Shown here: one piece after another, positions 18,111 through 27,042 of the stretch
Position numbering within the stretch: position 1 is the first letter of the stretch
Layout of the letters: the number at the start of each line of letters is the position of its first letter
The notes under the pieces: model-generated
What the model was told of the DNA's origin: nothing
Database searches by the model: none
Seen by the model: the letters and a program-made list of their open reading frames with translations, nothing else
Program-made: the position numbers and the translations under genes
Source: Debaryomyces hansenii CBS767
Lineage: Eukaryota > Ascomycota > Pichiomycetes > Serinales > Debaryomycetaceae
Length of the DNA: 64,000 bases
Direction: 5' to 3'
Assembly (NCBI RefSeq): GCF_000006445.2
Contig: NC_006048.2
Location: 1,178,001 to 1,242,000 of the forward strand

Positions 18111-18446
18111 ATGAAAGCTTCAGGTATTTTAACCTTATTTTTAGTTGCTGCTACAGTTTCTGCTCAAGCAAACGATTACCAAGTTGACGGAGGTATAGCC
18201 AAGAGAGCGGCATCTTCATCATCTTCGAAAAAGAATTCAACTAGTTCCGGTTCCAGTTTTAAATCCAGTGCTAAATCCAGTGCTAAATCCAGTACTAAAT
18301 CCAGTGCTTCCAGCTCTGCTACAAAGGCGGGGGCTAGCAGTAGCAAATCTAGTAGTTCTACTTCCATTAGCTCCACCGCAGGTTCAAGCTCAAATGGAAT
18401 AGGTTATGGTACTATTGGTGTTATCGCAGGCTGCTTATTACTTTAA
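18111..18446 (+). CDS. Small secreted Ser-rich cell-surface protein, possibly GPI-anchored
   Basis: 111 aa. N-terminal signal peptide (MKASGILTLFLVAATVSAQA, cleavage likely after VSA), then a Lys-Arg Kex2 site (GGIAKR|AASS), then a Ser/Ala/Lys/Thr-rich stalk with tandem KSSA/KSST units, and a C-terminal hydrophobic tail (GTIGVIAGCLLL) after NGIGY that resembles a GPI-attachment signal. This is the layout of small yeast cell-wall proteins. The stalk is likely O-mannosylated. The family is not recognised, since composition rather than sequence is conserved in such proteins. Its own TATA box and long upstream region support expression. Confidence 0.75.
   Translation: MKASGILTLFLVAATVSAQANDYQVDGGIAKRAASSSSSKKNSTSSGSSFKSSAKSSAKSSTKSSASSSATKAGASSSKSSSSTSISSTAGSSSNGIGYGTIGVIAGCLLL
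18255..18306 (+). repeat. 12-bp tandem repeat coding for KSSA/KSST units
   Basis: About four tandem copies of the 12-mer AAATCCAGTGCT, with one AGTACT variant, sit in the Ser-rich stalk of the small secreted protein. The unit encodes Lys-Ser-Ser-Ala or Lys-Ser-Ser-Thr and keeps frame, so copy number could change stalk length without breaking the protein. Confidence 0.8.
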
Positions 18447-18817
18447 TCGGTATGTCAAATAAAAAAGATTATTTTTATTTGTTTTATCTTACCTTCTTTA
18501 TAGTAAAGTTATAATAAATATTAATACATCTACTAACAAGTAGTTATTACTCTAATTCCTATTTAAATCGTCTAGCGTCACATGCTATGTTTTTCACTTA
18601 GATATCTTGATAAGATACTTCAATTCGAATCTGTTAACGGCATTTAATGTTTCATTGTATGTATTCGTTCTGCAATACTATAATAGATAATGAGTTGCGA
18701 ACTTTATACGAGCATACCATAATTCTAAAGGGTTTTCCAAGGATAATTAAGCACAATAGGTTGTTGAGGCATGCATTTTTTGCGTATCAGTTTACGTGCT
18801 GCCAACTTTAGCGTAAG
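18447..18817. other. Convergent intergenic region
   Basis: About 370 bp between two convergent genes (the small secreted protein and VPS38). AT-rich; it presumably holds both 3' ends. No RNA gene or repeat seen. Confidence 0.5.
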
Positions 18818-20527
18818 TTATACTGACTTGACATTAGTTGGAGCGGTGATAAACAACACGAGGTACTGTAGATTCCATAAGAAATTATCTAAACAGTCGA
18901 CAGGAATATTATCAGAAACCAGTGACTTTTTAATTGTTTTGCAGTATTTGTCATAATCATTAGCCACGTCGTTAATAAGGCTTATCAAATTCTTGTTCAA
19001 TAATTCGAGGCCTACTTCAAAGCCTTTGTTTTGCAAGTTTAGTTTTCTGTCGCATTGCTGCCGATCAATTGGTAATTTCAATGTGTGTCCTTGATCATAG
19101 TATAATGGATACTTTAAAAGATTTTGGTTGGACTCGCTCCCTATGGGATCCAATACATAACAGAAATTCCCATAGGAATACATCTTGTATTTTAAATTAG
19201 TATTGGCTATTAGCGCGATATTATTAATTAGCTGGACAATATAATTTAATCCAGCATTGATTTGATTGACTTTCACTTGATGAGATTCTATCTCATTTGC
19301 GAACTTAAGTTCGCCGGTGTTGTAATTATGCAAATCATACTTATTGTAGTAACAAATATCTAGTAAATCTTTGATGCTCAGAGGGAACTCTAATCCCATA
19401 ATTGTGAACTTAATACTGTTGTCGAAATTCTCAATAAATATAATCTCCTTTAGAATATGGGTTGCATCTTGTAAGTTTTGAACAATGGTTGGGTAAATCT
19501 GTTTGCTTAACGATTCACGAATTGGTGCAATTTGTGATTCTACAACTTCTATATGATTTGTGGCCATTTCAATCTTAGACGGTATAGTTCCATTAATCGC
19601 CTGTTTTATGTGACTGATTTGAATTCTCTTTGCTATTATATCAGACATTATTTTGTCGTTTATGCTTTCTTGTCTTTCTATGTATTTATCCAATCTTGCA
19701 TTTTCAGTTGACAACATTTCTTGTTCGATATTTATATTATCTGAATTAGATAAACTCTTCAAAGATTCTTTTGATTTATTTACAGATTCATTTATTTGCA
19801 TGGATATTTTATTCTTTGATTTCATAAGCTCCTTCAATGATCTGGATATACTGTTTAATGATCGAATTGAATCAAATGAATATGACGGTAAAATATGTTT
19901 CGAATCGGCACTAGAAGTACTGTCTATCATTTTCTCTCGGTCAACAATTAAAGATCCAGGTATTGTATAATAACGGTCGTTTAAATTAAATATCACCGAA
20001 TTACTGTGGAAATAATTCTCTGTGTCTATCAATGAATCCCCAATATACCATAAGTTACTCAAGTCAATATCATATTTGTAGAACAATTTCCATTGGCTAC
20101 TTTGGCTTGTTTTACACCATATCTTAAGTATCAAATTTGGCGAATTGCAATTAGGTAATGTTGGCAAAGTTATTTGTCTGAAATTAGGATTCATATTAGA
20201 TCCAATATCTTCACTGACATAAACTAATAAGTCTTCATTCATATAGGGCACATGTAACGTGAAGAATGAATCCACTAATTTCAATGTATTTATATGTAGC
20301 AACCCAATATTCGTTATTTCATCAAACTGTGTAATTGATTGAAATAAGCTCCTGCGTCTTCCTATCACTTCTTCCTTTCTAGGTGAGATTCTCGTTACAT
20401 CTGTATGTTTACCATTTATTTCTTGTTTGGACTCCAGTTCCAAGTATAAGTTTCGTAAGAATATCCTCTTTATGCATCTTAGTTTATAATCATTATCATA
20501 CTCCATCTTAATCTCATTGTCATCCAC
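18818..20527 (-). CDS. VPS38: VPS38, UVRAG-type subunit of PI3-kinase complex II
   Basis: Vps38 joins Vps34, Vps15 and Vps30/Atg6 in PI3-kinase complex II on endosomes, for vacuolar protein sorting. 569 aa. A C2-like N-terminal region (about 1-200: DYKLRCIKRIFLRNLYLELESKQ, LVYVSEDIG, LILKIWCKT) is followed by a long coiled coil (about 225-335: SLKELMKSKNKISMQINESVNKSKESLK and onward). A C-terminal BARA2-like region follows (about 345-569: NINAGLNYIVQLINNIAL, YGNFCYVLDP, YPLYYDQG, GLELLNKNLISLINDV, DNFLWNLQYLV). The order matches UVRAG/Vps38 better than Atg14, because no N-terminal Cys motif is present. It is divergent from LST7. Confidence 0.8.
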   Translation of the reverse strand: MDDNEIKMEYDNDYKLRCIKRIFLRNLYLELESKQEINGKHTDVTRISPRKEEVIGRRRSLFQSITQFDEITNIGLLHINTLKLVDSFFTLHVPYMNEDLLVYVSEDIGSNMNPNFRQITLPTLPNCNSPNLILKIWCKTSQSSQWKLFYKYDIDLSNLWYIGDSLIDTENYFHSNSVIFNLNDRYYTIPGSLIVDREKMIDSTSSADSKHILPSYSFDSIRSLNSISRSLKELMKSKNKISMQINESVNKSKESLKSLSNSDNINIEQEMLSTENARLDKYIERQESINDKIMSDIIAKRIQISHIKQAINGTIPSKIEMATNHIEVVESQIAPIRESLSKQIYPTIVQNLQDATHILKEIIFIENFDNSIKFTIMGLEFPLSIKDLLDICYYNKYDLHNYNTGELKFANEIESHQVKVNQINAGLNYIVQLINNIALIANTNLKYKMYSYGNFCYVLDPIGSESNQNLLKYPLYYDQGHTLKLPIDRQQCDRKLNLQNKGFEVGLELLNKNLISLINDVANDYDKYCKTIKKSLVSDNIPVDCLDNFLWNLQYLVLFITAPTNVKSV

Positions 20528-20593
20528 TAAATTGTGTCAGATGCCTGAGTAGATAAACTATTTTTCATATTTCGCAAGATTATTTAAACTAGA

Positions 20594-21349
20594 ATGAGTG
20601 GTCTTTTTAACAATCCGAACACAGATTATATAAACAACATGGTAAACTTTATAGCCTGTCTAGCTCACTTTTGTGAGCTACATGGACCATCCACGATTAT
20701 ATGTACACAGATGACCACTTTACAAGATAAATCTGAACATTTATTACGAAATACTTCAAAGTTGCATTCGTGTGCTTCATGCAAGCTTATCCTTCCAGAT
20801 GATGCAGTGAATTTGGTTACAACCATGGATAATAAGAATGAGTCCAATACCCCTGCAGTGTATATATCTACACATTACCCATCATCGCAGCAGCGATATG
20901 CGGCGCTAACCAAACTAATTATGAAGTCATTATCGGTGGAAACAACAACTGATCTCTCAAAACCAATATTTTACGGAGACGTGGTTAATGGCTATTGCAT
21001 AAGTAAAATATTTAAGATTAAAGATTTAAGTTCCCGTGGCTCAGAAAGAAAATATTCTCTCATGGTCATAGCTGATTTTGAAACAAAGCTTCTTCAAAAT
21101 TGGGATATAATAGCGACATATTTGAACGAGATAATTTCCTTAATACAAGCGCAAGTGGACATTGTCATTAACAATGCAATCATGAAGAAAGAGGCTAGTA
21201 ATGCCAACGGTGCCATGTTTGATAATGAGAGATACTTGCGAAGATCGTTGATCAGGCCAAAATCGTTGGTTGAATTAACAGACGATGACCAAATATTTGT
21301 CAAATTTCATTTATGGGCTATTGAATTGTTAAAGGATATAACTATATAA
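20594..21349 (+). CDS. LST7: LST7, folliculin-like GAP subunit
   Basis: Lst7 with Lst4 forms the yeast folliculin/FNIP-type complex on the vacuole that acts as GTPase-activating factor for Gtr2 in amino-acid signalling to TORC1. 251 aa, close to the S. cerevisiae protein, which keeps only the longin (N-terminal) part of folliculin. Diagnostic sequence: VNFIACLAHFCELHGPSTIICTQ at the start, CxxC pair in HSCASCKLILPDD, then YISTHYPSSQQRYAALTKLIMKSLSVE and SRGSERKYSLMVIAD, typical of folliculin longin strands. It is divergent from VPS38, with start codons 66 bp apart. Confidence 0.88.
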   Translation: MSGLFNNPNTDYINNMVNFIACLAHFCELHGPSTIICTQMTTLQDKSEHLLRNTSKLHSCASCKLILPDDAVNLVTTMDNKNESNTPAVYISTHYPSSQQRYAALTKLIMKSLSVETTTDLSKPIFYGDVVNGYCISKIFKIKDLSSRGSERKYSLMVIADFETKLLQNWDIIATYLNEIISLIQAQVDIVINNAIMKKEASNANGAMFDNERYLRRSLIRPKSLVELTDDDQIFVKFHLWAIELLKDITI

Positions 21350-22077
21350 CACGGTATAATTAAAACAGCTGTTCATCTAGCACACAATCTGTTATCCTCT
21401 TGTTACTGCAATCTATAACACTTGCATTAAATATAATAAGAGAGGCTATCCTAACGAAAATGATGATAAAAGAAAGAATCTGAGGTTTTAATTATCCAAA
21501 TTAGTAACTTATAACCCTACTCTGAACATTATTGCTACTTATGCCGGAATAAAGAAGTTGCTTGGATTATGCGTATTAAAACAAAATGGAGAATTTTTCA
21601 GCCAACTATTATCAAGATAATTGAATCGCATATTATTTAACGAAGAATAAGTTTATGGACCTGAAAGAGGTTTGGCCAAATACTCGTTAGAAAACTACAA
21701 TTTTAAATTAAATAACGCTTTATACGCCCCGGACTCAACTAAATGGCATATTTTGGACTTGCTAAACAAAACTATTCCGATAATATTGAGATAATTATTT
21801 ATTCCCTAGTCGCATATCTATTAGCAATGTGAAGAAAGAAATGAATTCAATCTTGTTTGAAAATATTGAATCAAAAGATGTTTAAGTCTAGATAAGAGAC
21901 TACACCTGAATAGTTGAGGTATTTACACGACCTGTATTATTATTCCAATGCATTGACTTATTTTTCTTTATCAAATTACAAGACGTATAATTATAGTAAC
22001 GTAGACCTGGTATGAATTTTGATCTACTATATTAGTGTATTATTCAATCTGGATACATTGGATAATATAGAAAGAAG
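21350..22077. other. Intergenic region upstream of the MNN4-like gene
   Basis: About 730 bp of AT-rich sequence between LST7 and the MNN4-like gene. No ORF of note, RNA gene or repeat; it presumably holds the promoter of the downstream gene. Confidence 0.5.
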
Positions 22078-24261
22078 ATGGTAGAATTACTAAAAGTGCT
22101 AACCTTTTTTCATGATAAATCACTACCATTTTTGATAAATACTATAGCGTTAATTGTTGCAATTGTCAGTAGATCCAAGCTAGTACGGATACTTTCAATT
22201 ATTTCTGTTTGTCATTTAACCATTTATGTGTATTTTCAGGGATTTTTTCGGGATTTTTTTTTGCATCAACCAGAGTATTTACTGATTATAGATGCATATA
22301 ATATCGACTCATGTACAGTGCCTGTTCTTGAAATATTGACGAAGTCATATATACCCGGTGGTTCTAATGCATTTAGGGACGACGAAGATGAAGAGTACAT
22401 AGAATTGTCTAATTATGGGTATTGCAGTCTCTGCAACGAGTTTGACCCACGGTTACTACCAGCATTATGGTTATCTTATCTCTCGCATAAATTAAAACAA
22501 GACAGTTTCAAAAATGTTGATGAACTACAGATTCCTTTTACTTGGAATACATTTCTTGATTTGCAGTCGAGACTTAATATTCCACGCACGTCACTAATAA
22601 ACCTTGATTGTGGTGCATTCTACGACCTTCATGAACTCAATGGGACCCGATTTTTAGAAAGTTGTCAGGACTTAGAAAATGAAACCAAAGGTAATATTCA
22701 GTTTAAAATAGTTAAACCCGTAGACTTATCTGCATCTGAGGAAGTAAGGAAGATTATAGGATCTTCATACTTATTGCATTCGGCGCCTCCTCCTGAGAAA
22801 GTATTTTTGCTTGGGGTAGGACCAAATAGAAGTGGCCTTATAGTTCCTACATATTCATTGAGGGAGCAACCTTTTTATGGAAAGAGTGATTTGTTTTATT
22901 TCATAAAAAGCCTTGTAATCCCTCTAAGCGGCACTATTGATGAGAGTATAAGCATATGCGAAGAAGCCGATAAGCTTATAGAATTACTATCTCTGCCTAT
23001 TGCTAATGTCTCAGTTATTCCAGATGAAGAATTAACTCATGATATATTTCGACTTATTGGATGTGGTGATACTCACTCGAAGAGACTATCGAAGGACGAT
23101 TTTTTCTTCCATTTAGCAGAGTTTAAAAGTCAACTCAAAGAAAAATTAGTACGATCTTGGAACACTTTTGATGCAAAATTATTATCACAGATCAATACGA
23201 TCAATTCAACGCAGAAAAAATATTTTCATGAAGCTACGGTTCTTGGAGAAAAGGACAATCATTATGATTGGCGATTTTTTAAGCAATTGCATTATTCCCA
23301 ATATGAGAGAAAAGCTATATTACATCGATTAACCCGAGCATGGTTGCGATTCTCCAACACGTTAGGTATCAAAACTTGGATTGCCCATGGTTCTATGTTG
23401 GGCTGGTATTGGAATGGCATGAATTTACCCTGGGATCAAGATCTAGATGTACAAATAACTATGAAATCGTTGATAACAATAGTAAAATATTACAATAATA
23501 CTTTAGTACTTGATCTAACTGATCATGATTATAATTTAAACCTAGGTGTCGGCTCCTATTTATTGGATGTTAGTTCCATGTACTTCGATAGACAAAAGGG
23601 CGACGGTGAAAATACAATAGACGCAAGATTTATTGATACAGAAACTGGATTTTATGTTGATATCACTGCACTAGCATTCACAAATACAGCTAATGATATC
23701 CCAATAAACGATACGGCATTTTCCGAGTTTAATCAGGTCTTAGACAGTGATTTTGTTATGAAAGATGCCTCACACACAGTTCTGAAAGATGATCTTTATA
23801 AGGATTTGTCTCTCAAAAAAGCAGAGCTTTGGAATCATCAGAATATTTTCAACTGTAAAGATAACCATTTTTACACACTTGAAAATTTAGATCCTTTAAT
23901 TCCTACACTATTCGAAGGGTCTATAGCTTATGTACCAAGAGCATTTAGACAAATCTTGCAGAGAGAATACAATCGTGGATTGCTCTACTATCAGTATGCT
24001 GAACATATTTTCAGGCCGGTATTTGATTTATGGGTGCCAAATTATATATGCAAAAATGACTATATTGGAAACAAGTGTTTCGATAAGGAAACTCTATTAG
24101 AAGTGGATTATACTAAACCCTTAACAAGAATACATAGGACAGAAATGCTGAGCCAAAATCGTGGATCGTATAGCGTAAATGACGAGCTAGGGCCTTTTAG
24201 ATTGGATCCTTGGATTATCAAAAGAGGGAACAAAATTAAGCGACGTCTTGATTCTCAATAA
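22078..24261 (+). CDS. MNN4/LicD family protein, putative mannosylphosphate transfer
   Basis: 727 aa type II membrane protein: one or two hydrophobic segments within residues 10-60 form a Golgi-type signal anchor, and the rest would be lumenal. A LicD-type nucleotidyl/phosphotransferase domain occupies about residues 415-640: LTRAWLRFSNTLGIKTWIAHGSMLGWYWNGMNLPWDQDLDVQI, with the acidic D-x-D-x-D metal site at about 452-456, then a VDIT strand. In yeast Mnn4 and its paralogues this domain is linked to mannosylphosphate addition to N- and O-glycans, which gives the wall negative charge. The Lys/Glu-repeat tail of S. cerevisiae Mnn4 is absent, so this is a family member such as the MNN4-like or MNN14 group of CTG-clade yeasts. 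Confidence 0.8.
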   Translation: MVELLKVLTFFHDKSLPFLINTIALIVAIVSRSKLVRILSIISVCHLTIYVYFQGFFRDFFLHQPEYLLIIDAYNIDSCTVPVLEILTKSYIPGGSNAFRDDEDEEYIELSNYGYCSLCNEFDPRLLPALWLSYLSHKLKQDSFKNVDELQIPFTWNTFLDLQSRLNIPRTSLINLDCGAFYDLHELNGTRFLESCQDLENETKGNIQFKIVKPVDLSASEEVRKIIGSSYLLHSAPPPEKVFLLGVGPNRSGLIVPTYSLREQPFYGKSDLFYFIKSLVIPLSGTIDESISICEEADKLIELLSLPIANVSVIPDEELTHDIFRLIGCGDTHSKRLSKDDFFFHLAEFKSQLKEKLVRSWNTFDAKLLSQINTINSTQKKYFHEATVLGEKDNHYDWRFFKQLHYSQYERKAILHRLTRAWLRFSNTLGIKTWIAHGSMLGWYWNGMNLPWDQDLDVQITMKSLITIVKYYNNTLVLDLTDHDYNLNLGVGSYLLDVSSMYFDRQKGDGENTIDARFIDTETGFYVDITALAFTNTANDIPINDTAFSEFNQVLDSDFVMKDASHTVLKDDLYKDLSLKKAELWNHQNIFNCKDNHFYTLENLDPLIPTLFEGSIAYVPRAFRQILQREYNRGLLYYQYAEHIFRPVFDLWVPNYICKNDYIGNKCFDKETLLEVDYTKPLTRIHRTEMLSQNRGSYSVNDELGPFRLDPWIIKRGNKIKRRLDSQ

Positions 24262-24330
24262 GAATATCTTTTCACCCTCTGGGTTTATAGAAATTAATAT
24301 GTATGCAAATGACCGCAAAATTCCCCTGGT

Positions 24331-24888
24331 CTATTTAATATCATCCAACAGTTTCACCTGTAAATTTTCGTTTGTTTTTCTTGCGTCCCTGCCACCTTCC
24401 GAAATATCAGTTCCGAACCTAGAAATCGGCCATATAATCCCAACTACCTTCCCTATAACCAATGCCTGACTAATAGGTCCGAAATTATTAGAATCAACTG
24501 AATGAAACATATTGTCCCCCTCGACCCATAAATGATTTCTGGGTATTGTGGCTTGGGGTCTTGGATATGGAGGAGTCTTGGTCGCAATCACATCACCTTG
24601 CAAGCCAACAACTCTCTTAGTTAACAACTTCTCGGGGTCTTGTGGTGATCTAAACATAATCACATCACCCCGATGCAATGAGCTAGGTTTTTTAAGGTTA
24701 AACTTTTGAACCAACGCAACGTCATTACTCATAGTTTCTGTGCCCGGGTTAAACGTAGGTGTCATTGACATACCTGTAATTTGGCATGGCTGATATACAT
24801 GGTTCGATAACGTATACAAAACTGGAAACCAAGTCAATGTTATCAACGTGGTCCTAATGCCATGCGGAAGTTTCGAGAAATATGCCAT
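24331..24888 (-). CDS. IMP2: IMP2, mitochondrial inner membrane peptidase subunit 2
   Basis: Signal peptidase of the mitochondrial inner membrane, facing the intermembrane space; it matures proteins such as cytochrome c1 in S. cerevisiae. 185 aa. An N-terminal hydrophobic anchor (about 13-30) is followed by the type I signal peptidase core: QITGMSMTPT with catalytic Ser41, and LLTKRVVGLQGDVI with catalytic Lys91, the same positions as in S. cerevisiae Imp2. The HLWVEGDN and DSNNFGPIS boxes are conserved. It is convergent with the MNN4-like gene. Confidence 0.94.
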   Translation of the reverse strand: MAYFSKLPHGIRTTLITLTWFPVLYTLSNHVYQPCQITGMSMTPTFNPGTETMSNDVALVQKFNLKKPSSLHRGDVIMFRSPQDPEKLLTKRVVGLQGDVIATKTPPYPRPQATIPRNHLWVEGDNMFHSVDSNNFGPISQALVIGKVVGIIWPISRFGTDISEGGRDARKTNENLQVKLLDDIK

Positions 24889-25088
24889 CCGTACTTGTCT
24901 AATATCCCTTTCACATCATTCAATATACAATTTCTTTATTAAATTCTGCCAAATCTGTGCGGGTCAATTGTGACTGAAAATTATCAAAAAAGGTCTGCTG
25001 CAACATTTGCCATACTTGAATTATTGTTATTTTGCTAGTGAAATATACTGTTTTAACATATTTTTTATAATCTATAACCAATTTTAAA

Positions 25089-25406
25089 ATGTCTACAGGT
25101 CAAAGTGGTCTTCTTGATCAAATATTACTCGAAGATATTGCACGTCATTGTCCTCAACAGTTCTTAGCATTCCATCAATGTATGTCGAAACCTTCACCAG
25201 ATGCAAATCTGTGTGGTTTAGAGCAATATAATTTAGCCGGATGTATTAAAAAAGATGTTCCGGCTTTCCAGAAGATTCAAGGAGTTTGCTCTGGGAAATT
25301 GCAAGCATACGAGGCATGTTTGAAGATGAATGGCAGTGACCAAAAGAAGTGCTCGCAAGATTTGCAAAGCTTAAGAGATTGTGCTTTTGGTTCTTTAGAT
25401 AAATAA
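25089..25406 (+). CDS. MIX14: MIX14/MIC14-like twin CX9C protein (CHCHD5 family)
   Basis: 105 aa intermembrane-space protein with four CX9C motifs, i.e. two twin units: CPQQFLAFHQC, CGLEQYNLAGC, CSGKLQAYEAC and CSQDLQSLRDC. Such pairs form disulfide-locked helical hairpins and are imported by Mia40/Erv1. Two twin units in about 105 residues is the layout of human CHCHD5 and yeast Mix14. The molecular role is not established. Other CX9C proteins (Cox17, Cmc1, Mix17) have a single unit, so they fit less well. Confidence 0.8.
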   Translation: MSTGQSGLLDQILLEDIARHCPQQFLAFHQCMSKPSPDANLCGLEQYNLAGCIKKDVPAFQKIQGVCSGKLQAYEACLKMNGSDQKKCSQDLQSLRDCAFGSLDK

Positions 25407-25586
25407 GGGCCTAGACAATATCAATGAGTATATATTTGTACTTAGAGGCAGAGATAGAAATAGATACAGGGATTCTTCAGGTTTATGTATCGCTATAGGA
25501 GACTGGTGGGATTCTTTTAGTTTATAGGATACATGGTCATTATGGGAGCCAAATACAAAACTATATCGTGGAATTATATATGTAGA

Positions 25587-26249
25587 CTATTGACTTCTAT
25601 ATTTTGAAGGCACATTTTGAATTCGGATGTCTGATAAGTAGTTGTCTGTGACCTTTCTGATATCCGGAGCAGCGTTGTGGGACTCTTCGATCTCGTGTTC
25701 GTGATGCAACAATTCGTGCTCTATGTCTTCTCTATGTTTGATTAATACTTCTGGATCCTGGTTGGCGTGGTACTTGTTCCAATGATGTTCTTCGTATTCT
25801 GTTTCGAAATCTAAATGATGTCCCTGGCCATATCCAAAGTCAGGCAATTCTCCTTTCTTTGAAAATTGTCTCCATTCATTTAACGAGATCTGTCTGTCTC
25901 CGTCACTGTCGATTAATTCAAGGATAGAATTGACCACATGATCTTTGGCCTCTTGAGTTATTGACTCTTGTTGGTGAGAATGCTCTCCCATACCAGATCC
26001 GTCACCTACGACTGATTCTCTCAATAAACCATACAAGTTTAAGATATCATCTCTAGACCAGGTTCCCTTATTTTGTAAGTCATGAATCTTGAAGAATAAA
26101 TCGGTATCGTACTGATCCATTTGATGTTCTTCAATCATATGCCAATTTTGCCAGCTCAACCCATCAGGTTTTTTATGAGCTTCATTATGATCCCCGTGAG
26201 CCACGACCTGTGTAATCAAATACGTCAATAAATAACAAGATATCTTCAT
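25587..26249 (-). CDS. SSP120: SSP120-like secretory EF-hand protein
   Basis: 220 aa. A signal peptide (MKISCYLLTYLITQVVA) precedes a His-rich segment. WQNWHMIEEHQMDQYDTDLFFKIHDLQNKGTW aligns with the nucleobindin/Ssp120 region, and a canonical EF-hand loop DSDGDRQISLNE (D, D, D and E at positions 1, 3, 5 and 12) lies at about residues 115-126. There is a further His/Glu-rich helical tail and no ER retention signal. In S. cerevisiae Ssp120 acts with the Emp46/47 cargo receptors in ER-Golgi traffic. A GCACGTGA motif lies in the intergenic region shared with the divergent DDP1. Confidence 0.83.
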   Translation of the reverse strand: MKISCYLLTYLITQVVAHGDHNEAHKKPDGLSWQNWHMIEEHQMDQYDTDLFFKIHDLQNKGTWSRDDILNLYGLLRESVVGDGSGMGEHSHQQESITQEAKDHVVNSILELIDSDGDRQISLNEWRQFSKKGELPDFGYGQGHHLDFETEYEEHHWNKYHANQDPEVLIKHREDIEHELLHHEHEIEESHNAAPDIRKVTDNYLSDIRIQNVPSKYRSQ

Positions 26250-26414
26250 TATTAAAGTATATCTCTTCTACTAAACTGCCAACTATTATAAACCTCTATA
26301 GGCTATAAAGTCGATCATATCTATTTTGATGCACGTGATTTTATTCAAGTATTTAGGTAGTATTATGACCACGTTTGAATTAGATTCACAACTGCTTATA
26401 CATTAACTGGTATA

Positions 26415-26999
26415 ATGAGTGACGATACAGGGTCAGTAAGTTCCAATTTACCTAGTAAATCTAATGAATCTAGGGTTGGGAGGGAAAATCAGAGATATAA
26501 CCCGGAAACTAATGCAAGAATGGTGGCAGGATGCATTTGCATGAATGCTACCAAAGATAAGGTCATAATGATTCTGTCTACGGCCCATAAGAATAGATGG
26601 GTATTTCCTAAAGGAGGAATTGAGCTTGATGAAGGGGATGACTTTGTTGTTAGTGCCGCAAGAGAAACCTGGGAGGAGGCAGGGTGTGAAGGAAAGATAT
26701 TGAATAAGTTACCAATTGCCTTAGATTCGAGAGGTAAGAAAGCACCAATCTTAGAGAAAGGAAAAGAATTTGAGCCAAGTGGGGTTATACCCAAGTCAGA
26801 GTTTCATTTCTATGAAATGGTGGTTGATAAACTTAGTTCCAAATGGCCAGAATCGAAAAAGAGACAGAGAAGGTGGTGCACCTACTCAGAAGCTAAACAT
26901 GAATTGTTAAAAGCAAAAAGGCCCGAATTGGTTGAAGCATTAGACAACTCCTGTATCATCAAGGATGTCGAGGGAATCGCTGGTGTCGACGAATATTAA
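26415..26999 (+). CDS. DDP1: DDP1, diphosphoinositol polyphosphate phosphohydrolase (Nudix)
   Basis: Nudix hydrolase of 194 aa. It acts on diphosphoinositol polyphosphates and diadenosine polyphosphates, and on inorganic polyphosphate in S. cerevisiae. The Nudix box is at about residues 75-97 (FPKGGIELDEG, then VVSAARETWEEAGCEG), with one extra residue between the Gly pair and the RExxEE helix, as in Ddp1. ARMVAGCICMN and NRWVFPKGG are typical of the DIPP subfamily. The first 30 residues are polar and disordered. Confidence 0.9.
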   Translation: MSDDTGSVSSNLPSKSNESRVGRENQRYNPETNARMVAGCICMNATKDKVIMILSTAHKNRWVFPKGGIELDEGDDFVVSAARETWEEAGCEGKILNKLPIALDSRGKKAPILEKGKEFEPSGVIPKSEFHFYEMVVDKLSSKWPESKKRQRRWCTYSEAKHELLKAKRPELVEALDNSCIIKDVEGIAGVDEY

Positions 27000-27042
27000 T
27001 TTTGTATTATATATATGTTTATGTATTTATGTGCTCAGATAC

